Shown here piece after piece: positions 23,384 through 36,465 of a stretch of DNA of 64,000 nt. The position numbers and the translations under genes are program-made. Location of the stretch: NCBI GenBank assembly GCA_916613615.1, contig OU744721.1, positions 83,023,060-83,087,059 on the forward strand, in the 5' to 3' direction. Below the pieces are notes generated by a model, which made no database searches, was not told where the DNA came from, and saw only the letters and a list, made by a program, of their open reading frames with translations. How positions within the stretch are numbered: position 1 is the stretch's first letter; each line of letters opens with the position of its first letter. This DNA is from Steromphala cineraria (lineage: Eukaryota > Mollusca > Gastropoda > Trochida > Trochidae).

Positions 23384-25170
23384 TTTCATATCTTCCCTTA
23401 ATCAAGTAGCCTTTTGCAATACATGACCTTTTCTACTAATTTAAACCAACTTTTTTTGAATTCGAGAACTTTGTTTAAATTAAGAAAATAGTTTTTATAA
23501 ATATAAAATTCATAAACATTAAACTTCAGAATGAAAATGTTATCCAGCTTATACCGTGACATTTGAATGCTCACTCTTCAAACATTGCCTTACAGGAGCA
23601 ACAGGTGTGCAAAGGGAGGTAACCCAGAACTCTTAAGAATCTCGACATCGACTATTGAAGCGTACGTAAACTATAAAAATCATGAAGCTCTTAAATCTGA
23701 ATAAATCATAAAGGGTGTTTGGGTATTCTTACTCTTATACTTTGAAATAGTCAATTAATCAAATCAAATAAATTCAAATGAAAGGAATTAAGATAATTAA
23801 AAGGAGACTCAGTTGTCTTCTTATTGACTTGCTAAGGCTTTAATCTTTTTTTAGATCCGGCTGACAAGTGTTTTGTAAACTGGAACAAATGACAAACCCA
23901 TTTTGTGAGTGGTAGAGTGTCATTCCGTCGAATATTGGATCGCATGGGACACTGGGAGAACCTACGTTCTTTAATGAAGGGGTGTAAGAAGCACCGAATT
24001 AAGAGCATGTAATTAATTAAGCTGCATGCTTGAAAAAAGGTTATTTATCACAATATTATAAAGTTGTTTATACTCATTTTCACTGATATGAACTTAACAA
24101 TGGAAAATGCAATTTAGAAACAAATTATCTTAGAGTATAAAACCTTGACCAAATGGGATTATTCTAAAATTCTTTATTTCGTTCAAAAAAAAAAGAAAAA
24201 CGAAAAGTGGTACGTTCCAATGTTATGTAACCCAATTAATCACAGTGCCGATCCGTCGGATTGTTTTTTTTTCTACCCAGAAAGTAGACATTCGACGGAT
24301 CGGTGTGCGACGCGGAAAATCAGGAGGTGCGTCAGTAGTAGGACATTACGTCATACGTCTGTGACGTCACGCGTTTGTTACAATGTGATGCGAGGTAAGA
24401 AGAAGCAATGTGGGCAATCAAAAGAATCTCGCGCCGACAGGAAACCTCAGATAAGTGGATACATAGTTGAGTTTCGGAAGTCTTTCGTTTCGTTTGCATT
24501 TCTTATTTTCCGTTATTGTTTTAACTTATTTTAGAGAATCGAACATAAAACATTTCGCCGTGTGACGTTATTGTTGCATTACATATTTTATTGACTCACA
24601 AAAAATAGATTTTGACTGATAATTGTTACAGTTTTAGTTCAATTCTCAGTCAATTGCTTTAATTCAAGTTTCTCCAGCGATTTGTATTTAATGGATGCCA
24701 TGTTTATCCTTCCTGAATAGTTGTAACTCATCCGTTGCCATTTTATTCTAATAAGTAGCAAACTTCATGAGATTAAAATATGTTCAGTGTTTGGAGGAAA
24801 GATGAGAGGTACAGACGATAATTAGAATCACTTCATTTTTAAGCCAAAGTAAATGATCATTTCAATGGACGGTATCAAAATGATTATATTCATTCATTGG
24901 AATTTTTATTTGTTGGTAAGTATACAATTTATCAATATTTAATATAATTCAGCCTAATTTTAATACTAACTACTGTCATCTGGAAAACCTTTCGGTTCGA
25001 TTTGTCATTAGTCAAATCGAATAAGCAAATCATTCATCCGTAGATGCATTTAAATGTTTAACAAATCAACTGGAAGCTCTATTTTATTATGTTTATATTG
25101 TTGTTCATCTAATGTTTGTCTTAAGTTCTACATTATGTGCCCATGTATTCATCAGGCCAGCCGGATTAGA
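23384..25170. other. gene-free AT-rich DNA
   Basis: No gene is supported. A short inverted repeat (CCGATCCGTCGGA / TCGACGGATCGG, 24248-24303) and a CRE-rich stretch at 24345-24460 are present; the latter resembles 29169-29287. Confidence 0.4.
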
Positions 25171-25403
25171 TAAATAAATCCTATCTTATCGTAATTCAAA
25201 TCGGTTTTGCGTATGTTTCAGACTTCAACCTTATATAGAAGTATTTTAGTCGAATCAAAAGCTGATTTCTTTAATTTCAATTTCATTTTTATTTCTCTTT
25301 GTTTTAAAGCGTTAAAGAGTACTGCAATGTTGAGGAAAGCACAAATAGCGATGAATGTTCAGTAGATCTATCTATCAGATCGCGCTTATGTGCGTAGCTA
25401 GGC
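25171..25403. repeat. 230-bp repeat, copy A flanking the LINE
   Basis: Aligns collinearly with 28944-29170: AAATCCTAT.TTATCGTAATT.AAATCGGTTT, GCTGATTTCTTTA, ATTTCTCTTTGTTT and GATCGCGCT..TGTGCGTA.CTAGGC are shared. Divergence looks like about 20 percent by eye. It is too long and too diverged to be a target duplication. Confidence 0.75.
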
Positions 25404-25606
25404 TGAATTAGATAAAAAATTTCTCCTCGATAATTATATATACTTTGACCTTGCGCCTAGCAGGTAGCAGGGTGAACTCAGCTCTGACAACATTGTGATA
25501 TTTTGCAGTGTTCTGACTTTCAAACCTTTGTAGAATTCAGCATGGATATACCTAAGATGTTTTAGAAAGAGACCATCTAAAAACTTTCTGGATTTATTTG
25601 CCCAAA

Positions 25607-28360
25607 ATGTGCACAATTTGGATATTTGTTATTGTATACATGACATCTTGTATACAAACCATGGACAGTGGGACTGATCAGCAATCTTGTGTGATTGTTG
25701 AGAAGAATAGGGTGAGGGAAGGTCACCAAACAGGCCTTGTGTCTTACTCCAGGGACCAGTTACTTAACATACAAGCCCATACTCTGAACACTTGGATTGA
25801 ACCCAGCCTCTTATGTCACCTTCGTCAGTTGGGAGTCTCAAGAACTAAACCAATTAAGAGAGGTCGACGAGGAGGGCGTAGAAAGCAGAGAAAAATCAAA
25901 GTATTGACCAACACATTCAATCAGACTGATGTCAAGTTAAATGATAGAAATGTGAATTTCAACAACTTAATCACTGTCCACCCCAAACATGTTCGTCAGG
26001 ACCTTCGTATTGCCATGATCAACTGTCAGTCTGTAAGAAATAAGACAATAGACATATCAGATTTGATTCATGATGAGAATCTAGATATACTTTTTCTCAC
26101 TGAAACATGGCTACGGGCAACTGGTGACGAGGCTATCGTGGCGCAGTTGACCCCACCAGGCTACGTCTTCAAACACCAGCCCAGAGAGGGGCGTGGAGGA
26201 GGCATTGCTATATTGCATAAACACAATATCACTGTGAACATTGGGAAGGTCAATCATAACTTTGTGTCATTTGAGCACATGGATTTGACATTCTCATCAC
26301 GAAGTACAACCGTTAGGTGTATTTGTCTATATCGGCCACCACCTTCTCGAAAAAACCAATTGTGTCATGCTGATTTTAACGATGACATGAGCAAGTTTCT
26401 GTCAAAGTTCTCAAAAGACAACACAATATTTTTGGGAGATTTCAATGTTCATTTTGATGACAACAAGAAATCAGATGTCCGAAAGATAAAATCATTAGTA
26501 AACTCTCATGGTCTTAAACAGTTTGTGGATGTACCAACCCATCGGTCTGGGCACATTCTTGATTGGTTTCTGACTTCAAAACAATCCCTAGTTAAGTCTC
26601 TGGCTGTAAAGGACAAACAGATTTCCGATCATTTTCTTTTGCTTGTATCTTTGATTCTGGAGCGTCCCCCAGTCGTTAAAACCACAAAGACAAGTAGACA
26701 TCTCAAGGGAGTTGATAAGAATCAGATGCGAGATGACTTGCTCGAGTCCTGTCTGGTTCGGGATAAAGCTTCCTGTGATGTAAATGCTATGACTGAGCTT
26801 TATCAGAATACTCTCAGCAATCTTCTTGATAAACATGCTCCATCGCGGACTAGAACTTTCTCAGTGAAATCTGGATTTCCGTGGTACTGCGAGGATATTC
26901 ACCATGCTAAACGTGAACGTCGTCGTGTGGAGAGAACCTGGCGGAGGACAAAACTTGAAGTTCATAGTCAGATGTACAAGGCGTCCAGGAATAAGGTCAC
27001 TAAGTTAGTGGACATGTGTAAGAGACGTTTTTATAAAAAGAAAATCACTGATCTTGCTAATAAGCCGAAACACTTACACAAATTCCTCACATCACTTCGG
27101 GGTAAATGTGAAGAAGAAATCCTGCCCCCCTGCGACAGTTACTCACAGTTAGCGGATGATTTCAACAAGTTCTTTGAGGAAAAAATCGTGGATATCAGAC
27201 ATCACCTGATGGCCATGGGCAGTCAGAGTCAAGTGACAGAAGAGATACAATTTCATGGAGAAAGATTGGAGTTCAAGCCGTTCTCTGCATTAGAAGTTGC
27301 TAATCTTATAAAGGTATCAAACAAAACAACATGCTTAAAAGACCCGATGCCGACCTTCATGGTTATGGATCAGTTAGATGTTCTGCTACCAGTCATCACT
27401 GATATTATCAATGAGAGCTTGAAATCAGGAGTTTTTCCATCCAGTGAAAAAAGCGCCATTATCAAGCCTTTAATTAAGAACAGAAATCTCGATGCTGCTC
27501 TCCTTAAGAACTTCAGACCAGTGTCTAATCTCTCATTTTTATCCAAATTGATTGAGAGAGCTGTTGCAAAACAAGTCATGGATCATCTGTCAGAAAATGC
27601 CATTCTGAACAAATTTCAATCCGCTTATAGACCTTGTCATTCAACAGAAACACTATTACTCAGGGTGGTAAACGACTTGAGGACTATTGTTGACTCTCGC
27701 AACATGGCAGCACTTGTGATGTTAGATCTAAGTGCAGCCTTTGATACCGTTGACCACAAAATCCTTCTGGATATTCTCAAAAAGCAAATTGGACTGGGTG
27801 ATATGTCACTCAGTTGGTTTGATTCCTATCTCTCTGGTAGGACTCAGTGTGTGACAATTCAAGAACAGCAATCAGATGATATCAAGCTGTCATGTGGAGT
27901 TCCACAAGGCTCGGTCCTTGGGCCCATACTCTTTCTTTTATATGTCAACTATCTTCCTTCAGTGATTGAATCTCATGGACTCAGCAATTATTCTTATGCA
28001 GATGATGCACAGCTTGTCCAACCTCTTGGACCTGACTCTTTGAGTGAGTATCTGACGCAAATCCAGATATGTTTTGCTGATGTTAAAGAATGGATGACTT
28101 CCCGGTTGCTAAAACTGAACGCTAACAAGACCGAGCTCATCATAGTTGGGAGTGACAGGAATCTTTCAAAAGTAAATGTACCTGAGGTCAACATTGATTC
28201 AGCAGCAATTCAACCAGCCACTGTCGTGAAGGATCTGGGTGTCTATATTGACTCCAACCTCTCAATGGACTTTCAAATTAACAACCTCTGTCAAGTCTGC
28301 TATCTTCATCTTAGAACCATTGGATGCATCCGAAAATTTATTACAACAGAAGCTGCCTAG
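25607..28360 (+). CDS. LINE ORF2: endonuclease-reverse transcriptase (truncated by frame breaks)
   Basis: The frame opens at ATG 25607, the first ATG; an upstream TTG (25598) is in frame and is used here as residue 1. A basic RGRRGGRRKQRK stretch lies near residue 88. The endonuclease starts about residue 137 (INCQSVRNK), with LTETWL, GDFNVHF and ISDHFLL motifs typical of the APE-like fold. The RT region runs about 630-830 and contains FRPVSNL, LDLSAAFDTVDH, GVPQGSVLGP and YADD (from residue 800). It stops at TAG after TTEAA, where related elements continue, so the stop results from a small deletion. The usual role is target-primed reverse transcription of the element's own RNA. Confidence 0.92.
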   Translation: MCTIWIFVIVYMTSCIQTMDSGTDQQSCVIVEKNRVREGHQTGLVSYSRDQLLNIQAHTLNTWIEPSLLCHLRQLGVSRTKPIKRGRRGGRRKQRKIKVLTNTFNQTDVKLNDRNVNFNNLITVHPKHVRQDLRIAMINCQSVRNKTIDISDLIHDENLDILFLTETWLRATGDEAIVAQLTPPGYVFKHQPREGRGGGIAILHKHNITVNIGKVNHNFVSFEHMDLTFSSRSTTVRCICLYRPPPSRKNQLCHADFNDDMSKFLSKFSKDNTIFLGDFNVHFDDNKKSDVRKIKSLVNSHGLKQFVDVPTHRSGHILDWFLTSKQSLVKSLAVKDKQISDHFLLLVSLILERPPVVKTTKTSRHLKGVDKNQMRDDLLESCLVRDKASCDVNAMTELYQNTLSNLLDKHAPSRTRTFSVKSGFPWYCEDIHHAKRERRRVERTWRRTKLEVHSQMYKASRNKVTKLVDMCKRRFYKKKITDLANKPKHLHKFLTSLRGKCEEEILPPCDSYSQLADDFNKFFEEKIVDIRHHLMAMGSQSQVTEEIQFHGERLEFKPFSALEVANLIKVSNKTTCLKDPMPTFMVMDQLDVLLPVITDIINESLKSGVFPSSEKSAIIKPLIKNRNLDAALLKNFRPVSNLSFLSKLIERAVAKQVMDHLSENAILNKFQSAYRPCHSTETLLLRVVNDLRTIVDSRNMAALVMLDLSAAFDTVDHKILLDILKKQIGLGDMSLSWFDSYLSGRTQCVTIQEQQSDDIKLSCGVPQGSVLGPILFLLYVNYLPSVIESHGLSNYSYADDAQLVQPLGPDSLSEYLTQIQICFADVKEWMTSRLLKLNANKTELIIVGSDRNLSKVNVPEVNIDSAAIQPATVVKDLGVYIDSNLSMDFQINNLCQVCYLHLRTIGCIRKFITTEAA

Positions 28361-28805
28361 ACTATTGCAACAGTCTCTTGTATGGTCTCAATACATCACA
28401 GCTCCACAGACTCCAAAAGATCCAAAACACTGCTGCTCGAATAATATGTCTGACATCTAAATTTGATCATATCACTCCTCACTAAAATATCTTCACTGGC
28501 TACCCATCAAATATCGAATTGACTTCAAGATCCTTTGCTTTGTGTTCAAAAGTTTCAATAACTTGGCCCCTGATTATCTTACAGAACTTATCACGCCCTA
28601 CATCCCTTCCAGAGCCCTGAGGTCCCAAAACAAGTGCCTGATAAAAGTGCCACCATTCAAGCTGTCTTCTTACGGAAAAAGATCCTTTCAATATGCTGCT
28701 GCTGTCCTTTGGAACTCTCTCCCTATGGAAATTAAAAACTCAAACTCAATAGATATCTTCAAATCCAACCTCAAGACCTATTTCTTTCGACAAGCTTATG
28801 ATTAA
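28358..28805 (+). pseudogene. broken C-terminal part of the LINE ORF2
   Basis: Beyond the stop at 28358-28360 the same protein continues in shifted frames: LDYCNSLLYGLN and QNTAARIIC up to about 28470, then, after a further single-base shift, LHWLP, NLAPDYL, RSLRS-type and LWNSLP motifs to a stop at 28803-28805. These are the conserved C-terminal motifs of the L2/CR1 clade. I see two frame breaks, near 28358 and near 28475. Confidence 0.85.
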
Positions 28806-28921
28806 ACTTTCCAACCCTTCTTCAATCTACATATGAATATAACCTACTTTGTACATACTCTTTTATATTGCGCCTTGAGCATGTATTAGTATATGGAATA
28901 TGGCGCCATACAAATATCCAA

Positions 28922-28941
28922 TATTATTATTATTATTATTT
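28922..28941. repeat. (ATT)n microsatellite tail of the LINE
   Basis: About seven ATT units end the LINE, consistent with the short tandem 3' termini of L2/CR1 elements. Confidence 0.85.
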
Positions 28942-28943
28942 AT

Positions 28944-29170
28944 AATTAAATCCTATATTATCGTAATTTAAATCGGTTTGTTTATGATTTAGACTTTAAC
29001 CTTATTTGGAAATATTTTTGTCGACTTGAACGCTGATTTCTTTAGTGTGAGTTCATTTTAATTTCTCTTTGTTTCGAATTGTTAAGAAAGTACTGCAATT
29101 TTGTTGAAAGTAATAAAGCGATGAATTTCTATCAGATAAACTCTGATCGCGCTACTGTGCGTAACTAGGC
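28944..29170. repeat. 230-bp repeat, copy B flanking the LINE
   Basis: Collinear partner of 25171-25403. The following 120 bp (29169-29287, GACGTCACAGACGTGTGACGTCAC to CGCAGATAAGT) also resembles 24345-24460, but more weakly. Confidence 0.75.
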
Positions 29171-29287
29171 ATGACGTCACAGACGTGTGACGTCACACTA
29201 TTGTTATGTCCTGAAGACAGACAGAGGAGCAACGCAGGGCAGAGAAAAACTTGCAAGAAGAGCACAAGGACATCGCAGATAAGTTAT

Positions 29288-30284
29288 TTTCTTTTCGATT
29301 CAAGTGAATTAATTGCATGTTTGTCTATTCACATTATTGTGTTTTTATAACGCAAACAGATTACATACTTTTAATGGGGTTACAATATATATCAAAGAGC
29401 TGAGGCAAAGTCCATACTTTATGAGCTTCTGCACGATAACGTTGGTCATTTGCGCATCCGAAAGAATAAAGTTGCATTTTTTATGTATGTGGCCTTTAAG
29501 TTGCTAGTCGGACGTAAATGTATATTTATGAAAATGCAGCAGCATTAGAAAGGAGTCAAAAGACAATGTGTTTGATTAACTAGGTAATTTCTGCGAAAAT
29601 AAACTCCTGCTGTTGCTGTTGACTATAGTTAGATACACAGAGTTGGAGAGTCTGCTTTGTCACAGTCACGTCACAGCTTGGCTTGTAGAAATTGGAAACA
29701 GGTAGATAAATAAAATTTATTACTTCTATTACTACTTGATGAAGGAGAAATGGAAATACGTTACCAAGGGTTAAAACTGCTCATATCACAAATCAAAACA
29801 TTAAACTTAAGGTGAAACAAGATTATTGCCTCAGATTGTAATATTAATGCGGTGCTGTGATTTTGTCTTTGATATTTAAATTAACAAGGTATGAGGTTTT
29901 GTAACATAATATATTGTAATTAGACGCGCGAATTGTTGAATAATATGAATTTGTACGAGAAGTGTCGCACTTGGAGGTGAAACGCAACAGAATCAGTTAG
30001 GCGTGCTTCCTTCTATATAGGAACGATCACATGACTACAATCAAGTTGTATGTATCCGGTATTCTGTAGGCGTACCCACTACGGCAGCAAGAAAGGACCA
30101 AGTCTTTGGAATATACTAAGACATATGATAACCATGCGTATATATCGTGTCGTATTATTGTTAAAACTGAAGTCGGTTGAATTTGAAAGAAGGAAAAACG
30201 GTTGTTTCAGATTTGATTTTACCTATTGATATGATCTATCCTTTTTTTTCATAATCAAATTAATAATCAGCCATGTGAGGAATG
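29288..30284. other. gene-free AT-rich DNA
   Basis: No gene or clear repeat is seen before the first degenerate unit of the 710-bp array. Confidence 0.4.
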
Positions 30285-30660
30285 GAATTGAAGAGGCCTT
30301 CATCTGTAAATTTGGAGAACTAACGTCATTATAAAGTAAGGTTCAAAATAAGATTTGTTTTGTTTAACAGCATTCAATAAAGAATTAATATTATATCATT
30401 TTAACACTTTTAACATAAGAAAAAGGTCTTGATCGGATGGCATGTTAATGCACTCTAGAGTTTATCAGAGGCTGCATGTGAAGAACCAGAGATGGGGAAG
30501 TATGATTTAGAAGCGGAGAGCCTACATACCAATCTAGTACAAAAGCGGAACAAATTTTGGATGATGCACATTTTAAAGAGGTCCAAATGAAAATATGCAG
30601 TGAGTGTTCACTGATGTTAATTTATCAGCTATTAGGAACTGTGGAAGTAACTTTCGGAGA
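30285..30660. repeat. degenerate left-edge unit of the 710-bp array
   Basis: Weak but collinear similarity to the array unit: AAGAGGCCTTCATCTGTAAATTTGGAGAACTA.CGTCAT and AGTAAGGTTCA at 30289-30350, and ACAAATTTTGGATGATGCACATTTTAAA near 30560. Loss of homogenisation at array edges is expected for tandem repeats. Confidence 0.6.
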
Positions 30661-33600
30661 GTTTGCATAAAAATCCGGTTTAAACCTGGAACCAATTTGG
30701 ATGAAGCACATTTAAAACAGGTCGCAGTACTTATATGTTGTGAGTGTTTACTTATGTCAATTTCAAAAGATATTTAAAGTTGCAGTTCGTGTTAATGAAA
30801 CATTGGAAATGAATGTTTGCTTTTATGTACTTGTAACATTTCAGCTTAATTTATAGACATAACATTTAATGACACTCGTGAGTCGGTCGTTTATGTGTAT
30901 TTGGAAAAGTGAAGCAGCCATTGGATACAGTAAAGGAGAAGAATAATTGGCTTCTGTGCATGTGGATTGAACAAATATTGAAGAAGTCTTCATCTTTAGA
31001 TCAAGAGAACTATCGTCATCAGAGTAAGGTCCATGAGTTTTTCGTTTTAAAACATTCAATGCATGTCACTTTCATTAAAACTTATGTACAACTTTTGACC
31101 CAAAAAAAGGGGTGATATGTTGATACACATTAGATTTGAATAGAAGAAAAAGAAGTTTAAAATCATGTATTGTGTTATAACACTTATTGGTCGATTATTT
31201 ATGCACATTTTCAGCAGTGCGACTGTTTTTTGAGACACAGAGAAAGATTGACACATAGATAGGGAAAGTAATGTATGTGTGGAATCTGTTCTTTTGCTGT
31301 TTGACAATAAGTTAAGAAAAAATGGAAAATGCAATGTTTTGGAGATGCCATAATCTAAAGCATACAGTTTACATACGAATCGGGTTTAAATCTGGAACCA
31401 ATTTGGATGAAGCACATTTAAAACAGGTTGCAGTACTAATATGCTGTGAGTGTTTACTTATGTTAATTTCAAAAGATATTTAAAGTTGCAGTTCTTGTTA
31501 ATGAAACATTGGAAAAGAATGTTTGCTTTTATGTACTTGTAACATTTCAGCTTAATTTAGAGACATAACATTTAATGACACTCGTGAGTCGGTCATTTAT
31601 GTGTATTTCGAAAAGTGCAGCAGCCATTGGATACAGTAAAGGAGAAGACTTACTGGCTTCTGTGCGTGTGGATTGAACAAATATTGAAGAAGTCTTCATC
31701 TTGAGATCGAGAGAACTATCGTCATCAGAGTAAGGTCCATGAGTTTTTCGTTCTAAAACATTCAATGCATGTCACTTTCATTAAAACTTATGTACAACTT
31801 TTGACCAAAAAAGAGAGGTTTGGAGATATGTTGATACACATTAGATTTGAATAGAAGAAAAAGAAGTTTAAAATCACGTATTGTGCTATAACACTTATTG
31901 GTCGATTCTTTATGCACATTTTCAGCAGTGCGGCTGTTTTTGGAGACACAGAGACAGATTGACACATGGATAGGGAAAGTAATGTATGTGTGGAATCTGT
32001 TCTTTTGTTGTTTGTCATTAAGTTAAGAAGAAATGGAAATGCAATGAGTTTGAGATGTCATGATCTAGAGCAGAAAGTTTACATACGAATCGGGTTTAAA
32101 CCTGGAACCAATTTGGATGAAGCACATTTAACACAGGTCGCAGTACTAATATGCTGTGAGTATTTACTTATGTTAGTTTCAAAAGATATTTAAAGATGCA
32201 GTTCTTGTTAATGAAACATTGGAAATAAATTTTTGCTTTTATGTACTTGTAACATTTCAGCTTTATTTAGAGACATACCATTTAATGACACTCGGGAGTC
32301 GGTCGTTTATGTGTATTTGGAAAAGTGCAGCAGCCATTGGATACAGTAAAGGAGAAGAATCATTGGCTTCTGTGCGTGTGGAATGAATAAATATTGAAGA
32401 AGTCTTCATCTCTAGATCGAGAGAACTATCGTCATCAGAGTAAGGTCCATGAGTTTTTCGTTTTAAAACATTCAATGCATGTCACTTTCATTAAAACTTA
32501 TGTAAAACTTTTGAACTAAAAAGAGAGGTTTGGAGATATGTTGATACACATTAGATTTAAATAGAAGAAAAAGAATTTTAAAATCACGTATTGTGTTATA
32601 ACACTTATTGGTCGATTATTTATGCACATTTTCAGCAGTGCGGCTGTTTTTGGAGACACAGAAACAGATTGACACATGGATAGGGAAAGTAATGTATGTG
32701 TGGAATCTGTTCTTTTGTTGTTTGAAAATAAATTGAGAAGAAATTGAAAATGCAATGAGTTGGAGATGTCATGATCTAAAGCAGAAAGTTTACATACTAA
32801 TCGGGTTTAAACCTGGAACCAATTTGGATGAAGCACATTTAACACAGGTCGCAGTACTAATATGCTGTGAGTATTTACTTATGTTAATTTCAAAAGATAT
32901 TTAATATTGCAGTTCTTGTTAATGAAACATTGGAAATTAATTTTTGCTTTTATGTACTTGTAACATTTCAGCTTAATTTAGAGACATACCATTTAATGAC
33001 ACTCGGGAGTCGGTCGTTTATGTGTATTTGGAAAAGTGCAGCAGCCATTGGATACAGTAAAGGAAAAGAATCATTGGCTTCTGTGCGTGTGGAATGAATA
33101 AATATTGAAGAAGTCTTCATCTTTAGATCGAGAGAACTATCGTCATCAGAGTAAGGTCCATGAGTTTTTCGTTTTAAAACATTCAATGCATGTCACTTTC
33201 ATTAAAACTTATGTAAAACTTTTGAACTAAAAAGAGAGGTTTGGAGATATATTGATACACATTAGATTTAAATAGAAGAAAAAGAATTCTAAAATCACGT
33301 ATTGTGTTATAACACTTATTGGTCGATTATTTATGCACATTTTCAGCAGTGCGGCTGTTTTTGGAGACACAGAAACAGATTGACACATGGATAGGGAAAG
33401 TAATGTATGTGTGGAATCTGTTCTTTTGTTGTTTGAAAATAAATTGAGAAGAAATGGAAATGCAATGAGTTGGAGATGTCATGATCTAAAGCAGAAAGTT
33501 AACATACGAATCGGGTTTAAACCTGGAACCAATTTGGATGAAGCACATTTAAAACAGGTCGCAGTACTAATATGCTGTGAGTGTTTACTTATGTTAATTT

Positions 33601-34399
33601 CAAAAGATGTTTAAAGTTGCAGTTCTTGTTAATGAACATTGGAAATGAATGTTTGCTTTTATGAACTTGTAACATTTCAGCTAAATTTAGAGACATAACA
33701 TTTAATGACACTCGGGAGTCGGTCGTTTATGTGTATTTGGAAAAGTTCAGCAGCCATTGGATACAGTAAAGGAGAAGAATTATTGGCTTCTGTGCCTGTG
33801 GAATGAACAAATATTGAAGAAGTCTTCATCTTTAGATCGAGAGAACTATCGTCATCAGAGTAAGGTCCATGAGTTTTTCGTTCTAAAACATTCAATGCAT
33901 GTCACTTTCATTATAACTTATGTACAACTTTTGAAAAAAAAGAGTTGTTTGGAGATATGTTGATACACATTAGATTTGATTAGAAGAAAAAGAAGTTTAA
34001 AATCACGTATTGTGTTATAACACTTATTGGTCGATTATTTATGCACATTTTCAGCAGTGCGGCTGTTTTTGAAGACACAGAGACAGATTGACACATGGAT
34101 AGGGAAAGTAATGTATGTGTGGAATCTGTTCTTTTGTTGTTTGTCAATTAGTTAAGAAGAAATGGAAAATGCAATGAGTTTGAGATGTCATGATCTAAAG
34201 CAGAAAGTTTACATACGAATCCGTTTTAAACCTGGAACCAATTTTGATGAAGCACATTCTAAACAGGTCGCAGTACTAATATGTTGTGAGTGTTTACTTA
34301 TGTTAATTTCAAAAGATGTTTAAAGTTGCAGTTCTTGTTAATGAAACATTGGAAATGAATGTTTGCTTTTATGTACTTGTAACATTTAGGCTGAACTTA

Positions 34400-36465
34400 G
34401 AGACATGTATATTATTTAATGACACTCGCGAGTCAGTCGTTTATGTGTATTTGGAAAAGTGGAGCAGCCATTGGATACAGTAAAGGAGAAGTATTTTTGG
34501 CTTCTGTGCGTGTGGAATGAACAAATATTAAGAAGTCTTCATCTTTAGATCGAGAGAACTATCGTCATCAGAGTAAGGTCCATGAGTTTATCGTTTTAAA
34601 ACATTCAATGCATGTCACTTTCATTATAACTTATGTACAACTTTTGAACAAAAATGAGTGGTTTGGAGACATGTTGATACACGTCATATTTCATTAGAAG
34701 AAAAAGAAGTTTAAAATCACGTGTTGTGTTATAACACTTATTGGTCGATTATTTATGCACATTTTCAGCAGTGCGGCTGTTTTTGAAGACACAGAGACAG
34801 ATTGACACATGGATAGGGAAAGTAATGTATGTGTGGAATCTGTTCTTTTGTTGTTTGTCAATAAGTTAAGAAGAAATGGAAAATGCAATGAGTTGGAGAT
34901 GTCATGATCTCAAAGCAGAGAGTTTACATACGAATCGGGTTTAAACCTGGAACCAATTTGGATGAAGCACATTTTAAACAGGTCGCAGTATTTATATGTT
35001 GTGAGTGTTAACTTATGTTAATTTCAAAAGATATTTAAAGTTGCAGTTCATGTTAATGAAACATTGGAAATGAATGTTTGCTTTTATGTACTTGTAACAT
35101 TTCAGCGAAATTTAGAGACATAACATTTAATGACACTCGGGAGTCGGTCGTTTATGTGTATTTGGAAAAGTGCAGCAGCCATTGGATACAGTAAAGGAGA
35201 AAATTATTGGCTTCTGTGCGTGTTGAATGAACAAATATTGAAGAAGTCTTCATCTTTAGATCGAGAGAACTATCGTCATCAGAGTAAGGTCCATGAGTTT
35301 ATCGTTCTAAACCATTCAATGCATGTCAATTTCAATAAATCTTATGTACAAGTTTTGAAGAAAAAAGAGTTGTTTGGAGATATGTTGATACACATTAGAT
35401 TTGATTAGTAGAAAAAGAAGTTTAAAATCATGTATTGTACTATAACACTTATTGGTCGATTATTTATGCACATTTTCAGCAGTGCGGCTGTTTTTGGAGA
35501 CACGGAGACAGATTGACACATGGATAGGGAAAGTAATGTATGGGTGGAATCTGTTCTTTTGTTGTTTGTCAATTAGTTAAGAAGAAATGGAAAATGCAAT
35601 GAGTTGGAGATGTCATGATCTAAAGCAGAGAGTTTACATACGAATCGGGTTTAAACCTGGAACCAATTTGGATGAAGCACATTTAAAACAGGTCGCAGCA
35701 CTAATATGCTGTGAGTGTTTACTTATGTTAATTTCAAAAGATGTTTAAAGTTGCAGTTCTTGTTAATGAAACATTGGAAATGAATGTTTGCTTTTATGTA
35801 CTTGTAACATTTCAGCTAAATTTAGAGACATAACATTTAATGACGCTCGGGAGTCAGTCGTTTATGTGTATTTGGAAAAGTGGAGCAGCCATTGGATACA
35901 GTAAAGGAGAAGTATTTTTGGCTTCTGTGCGTGTGGAATGAACAAATATTAAGAAGTCTTCATCTTTAGATCGAGAGAACTATCGTCATCAGAGTAAGGT
36001 CCATGAGTTTATCGTTTTAAAACATTCAATGCATGTCACTTTCATTATAACTTATGTACAACTTTTGAACAAAAATTAGTGGTTTGGAGACATGTTGATA
36101 CACGTCATATTTCATTAGAAGAAAAAGAAGTTTAAAATCACGTGTTGTGTTATAACACTTATTGGTCGATTATTTATGCACATTTTCAGCAGTGCGGCTG
36201 TTTTTGAAGACACAGAGACAGATTGACACATGGATAGGGAAAGTAATGTATGTGTGGAATCTGTTCTTTTGTTGTTTGTCAATAAGTTAAGAAGAAATGG
36301 AAAATGCAATGAGTTGGAGATGTCATGATCTAAAGCAGAGAGTTTACATACGAATCGGGTTTAAACCTGGAACCAATTTGGATGAAGCACATTTTAAACA
36401 GGTCGCAGTATTTATATGTTGTGAGTGTTAACTTATGTTAATTTCAAAAGATATTTAAAGTTGCA
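34400..36465. repeat. two-unit (1421 bp) higher-order duplication inside the array
   Basis: The unit segment around 34694-34888 is repeated without change around 36115-36309, exactly 1421 bp away. Both carry shared private variants such as CAC GTGTTGTG, CGTCATATTTCATTAG and GAAGTATTTTTGGC. This points to a recent two-unit duplication. Confidence 0.7.

Larger units (their letters stand above)
25404..28942 (+). mobile_element. L2/CR1-clade non-LTR retrotransposon (LINE)
   Basis: Contains an AP-type endonuclease and an RT in one frame, then a C-terminal region, a short 3' tail with GCGCCTTGAGC...GGCGCCATA, and a terminal (ATT)n run at 28922-28941, the pattern of L2/CR1 3' ends. The 5' limit is not certain; I place it near the end of the flanking 230-bp repeat. 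The frame is broken near the 3' end, so this copy is probably inactive. Confidence 0.9.

Noticed and set aside
28542..28805. Separate small gene after the LINE ORF
   Set aside because: Its motifs are the C-terminal end of the same LINE protein in a shifted frame.
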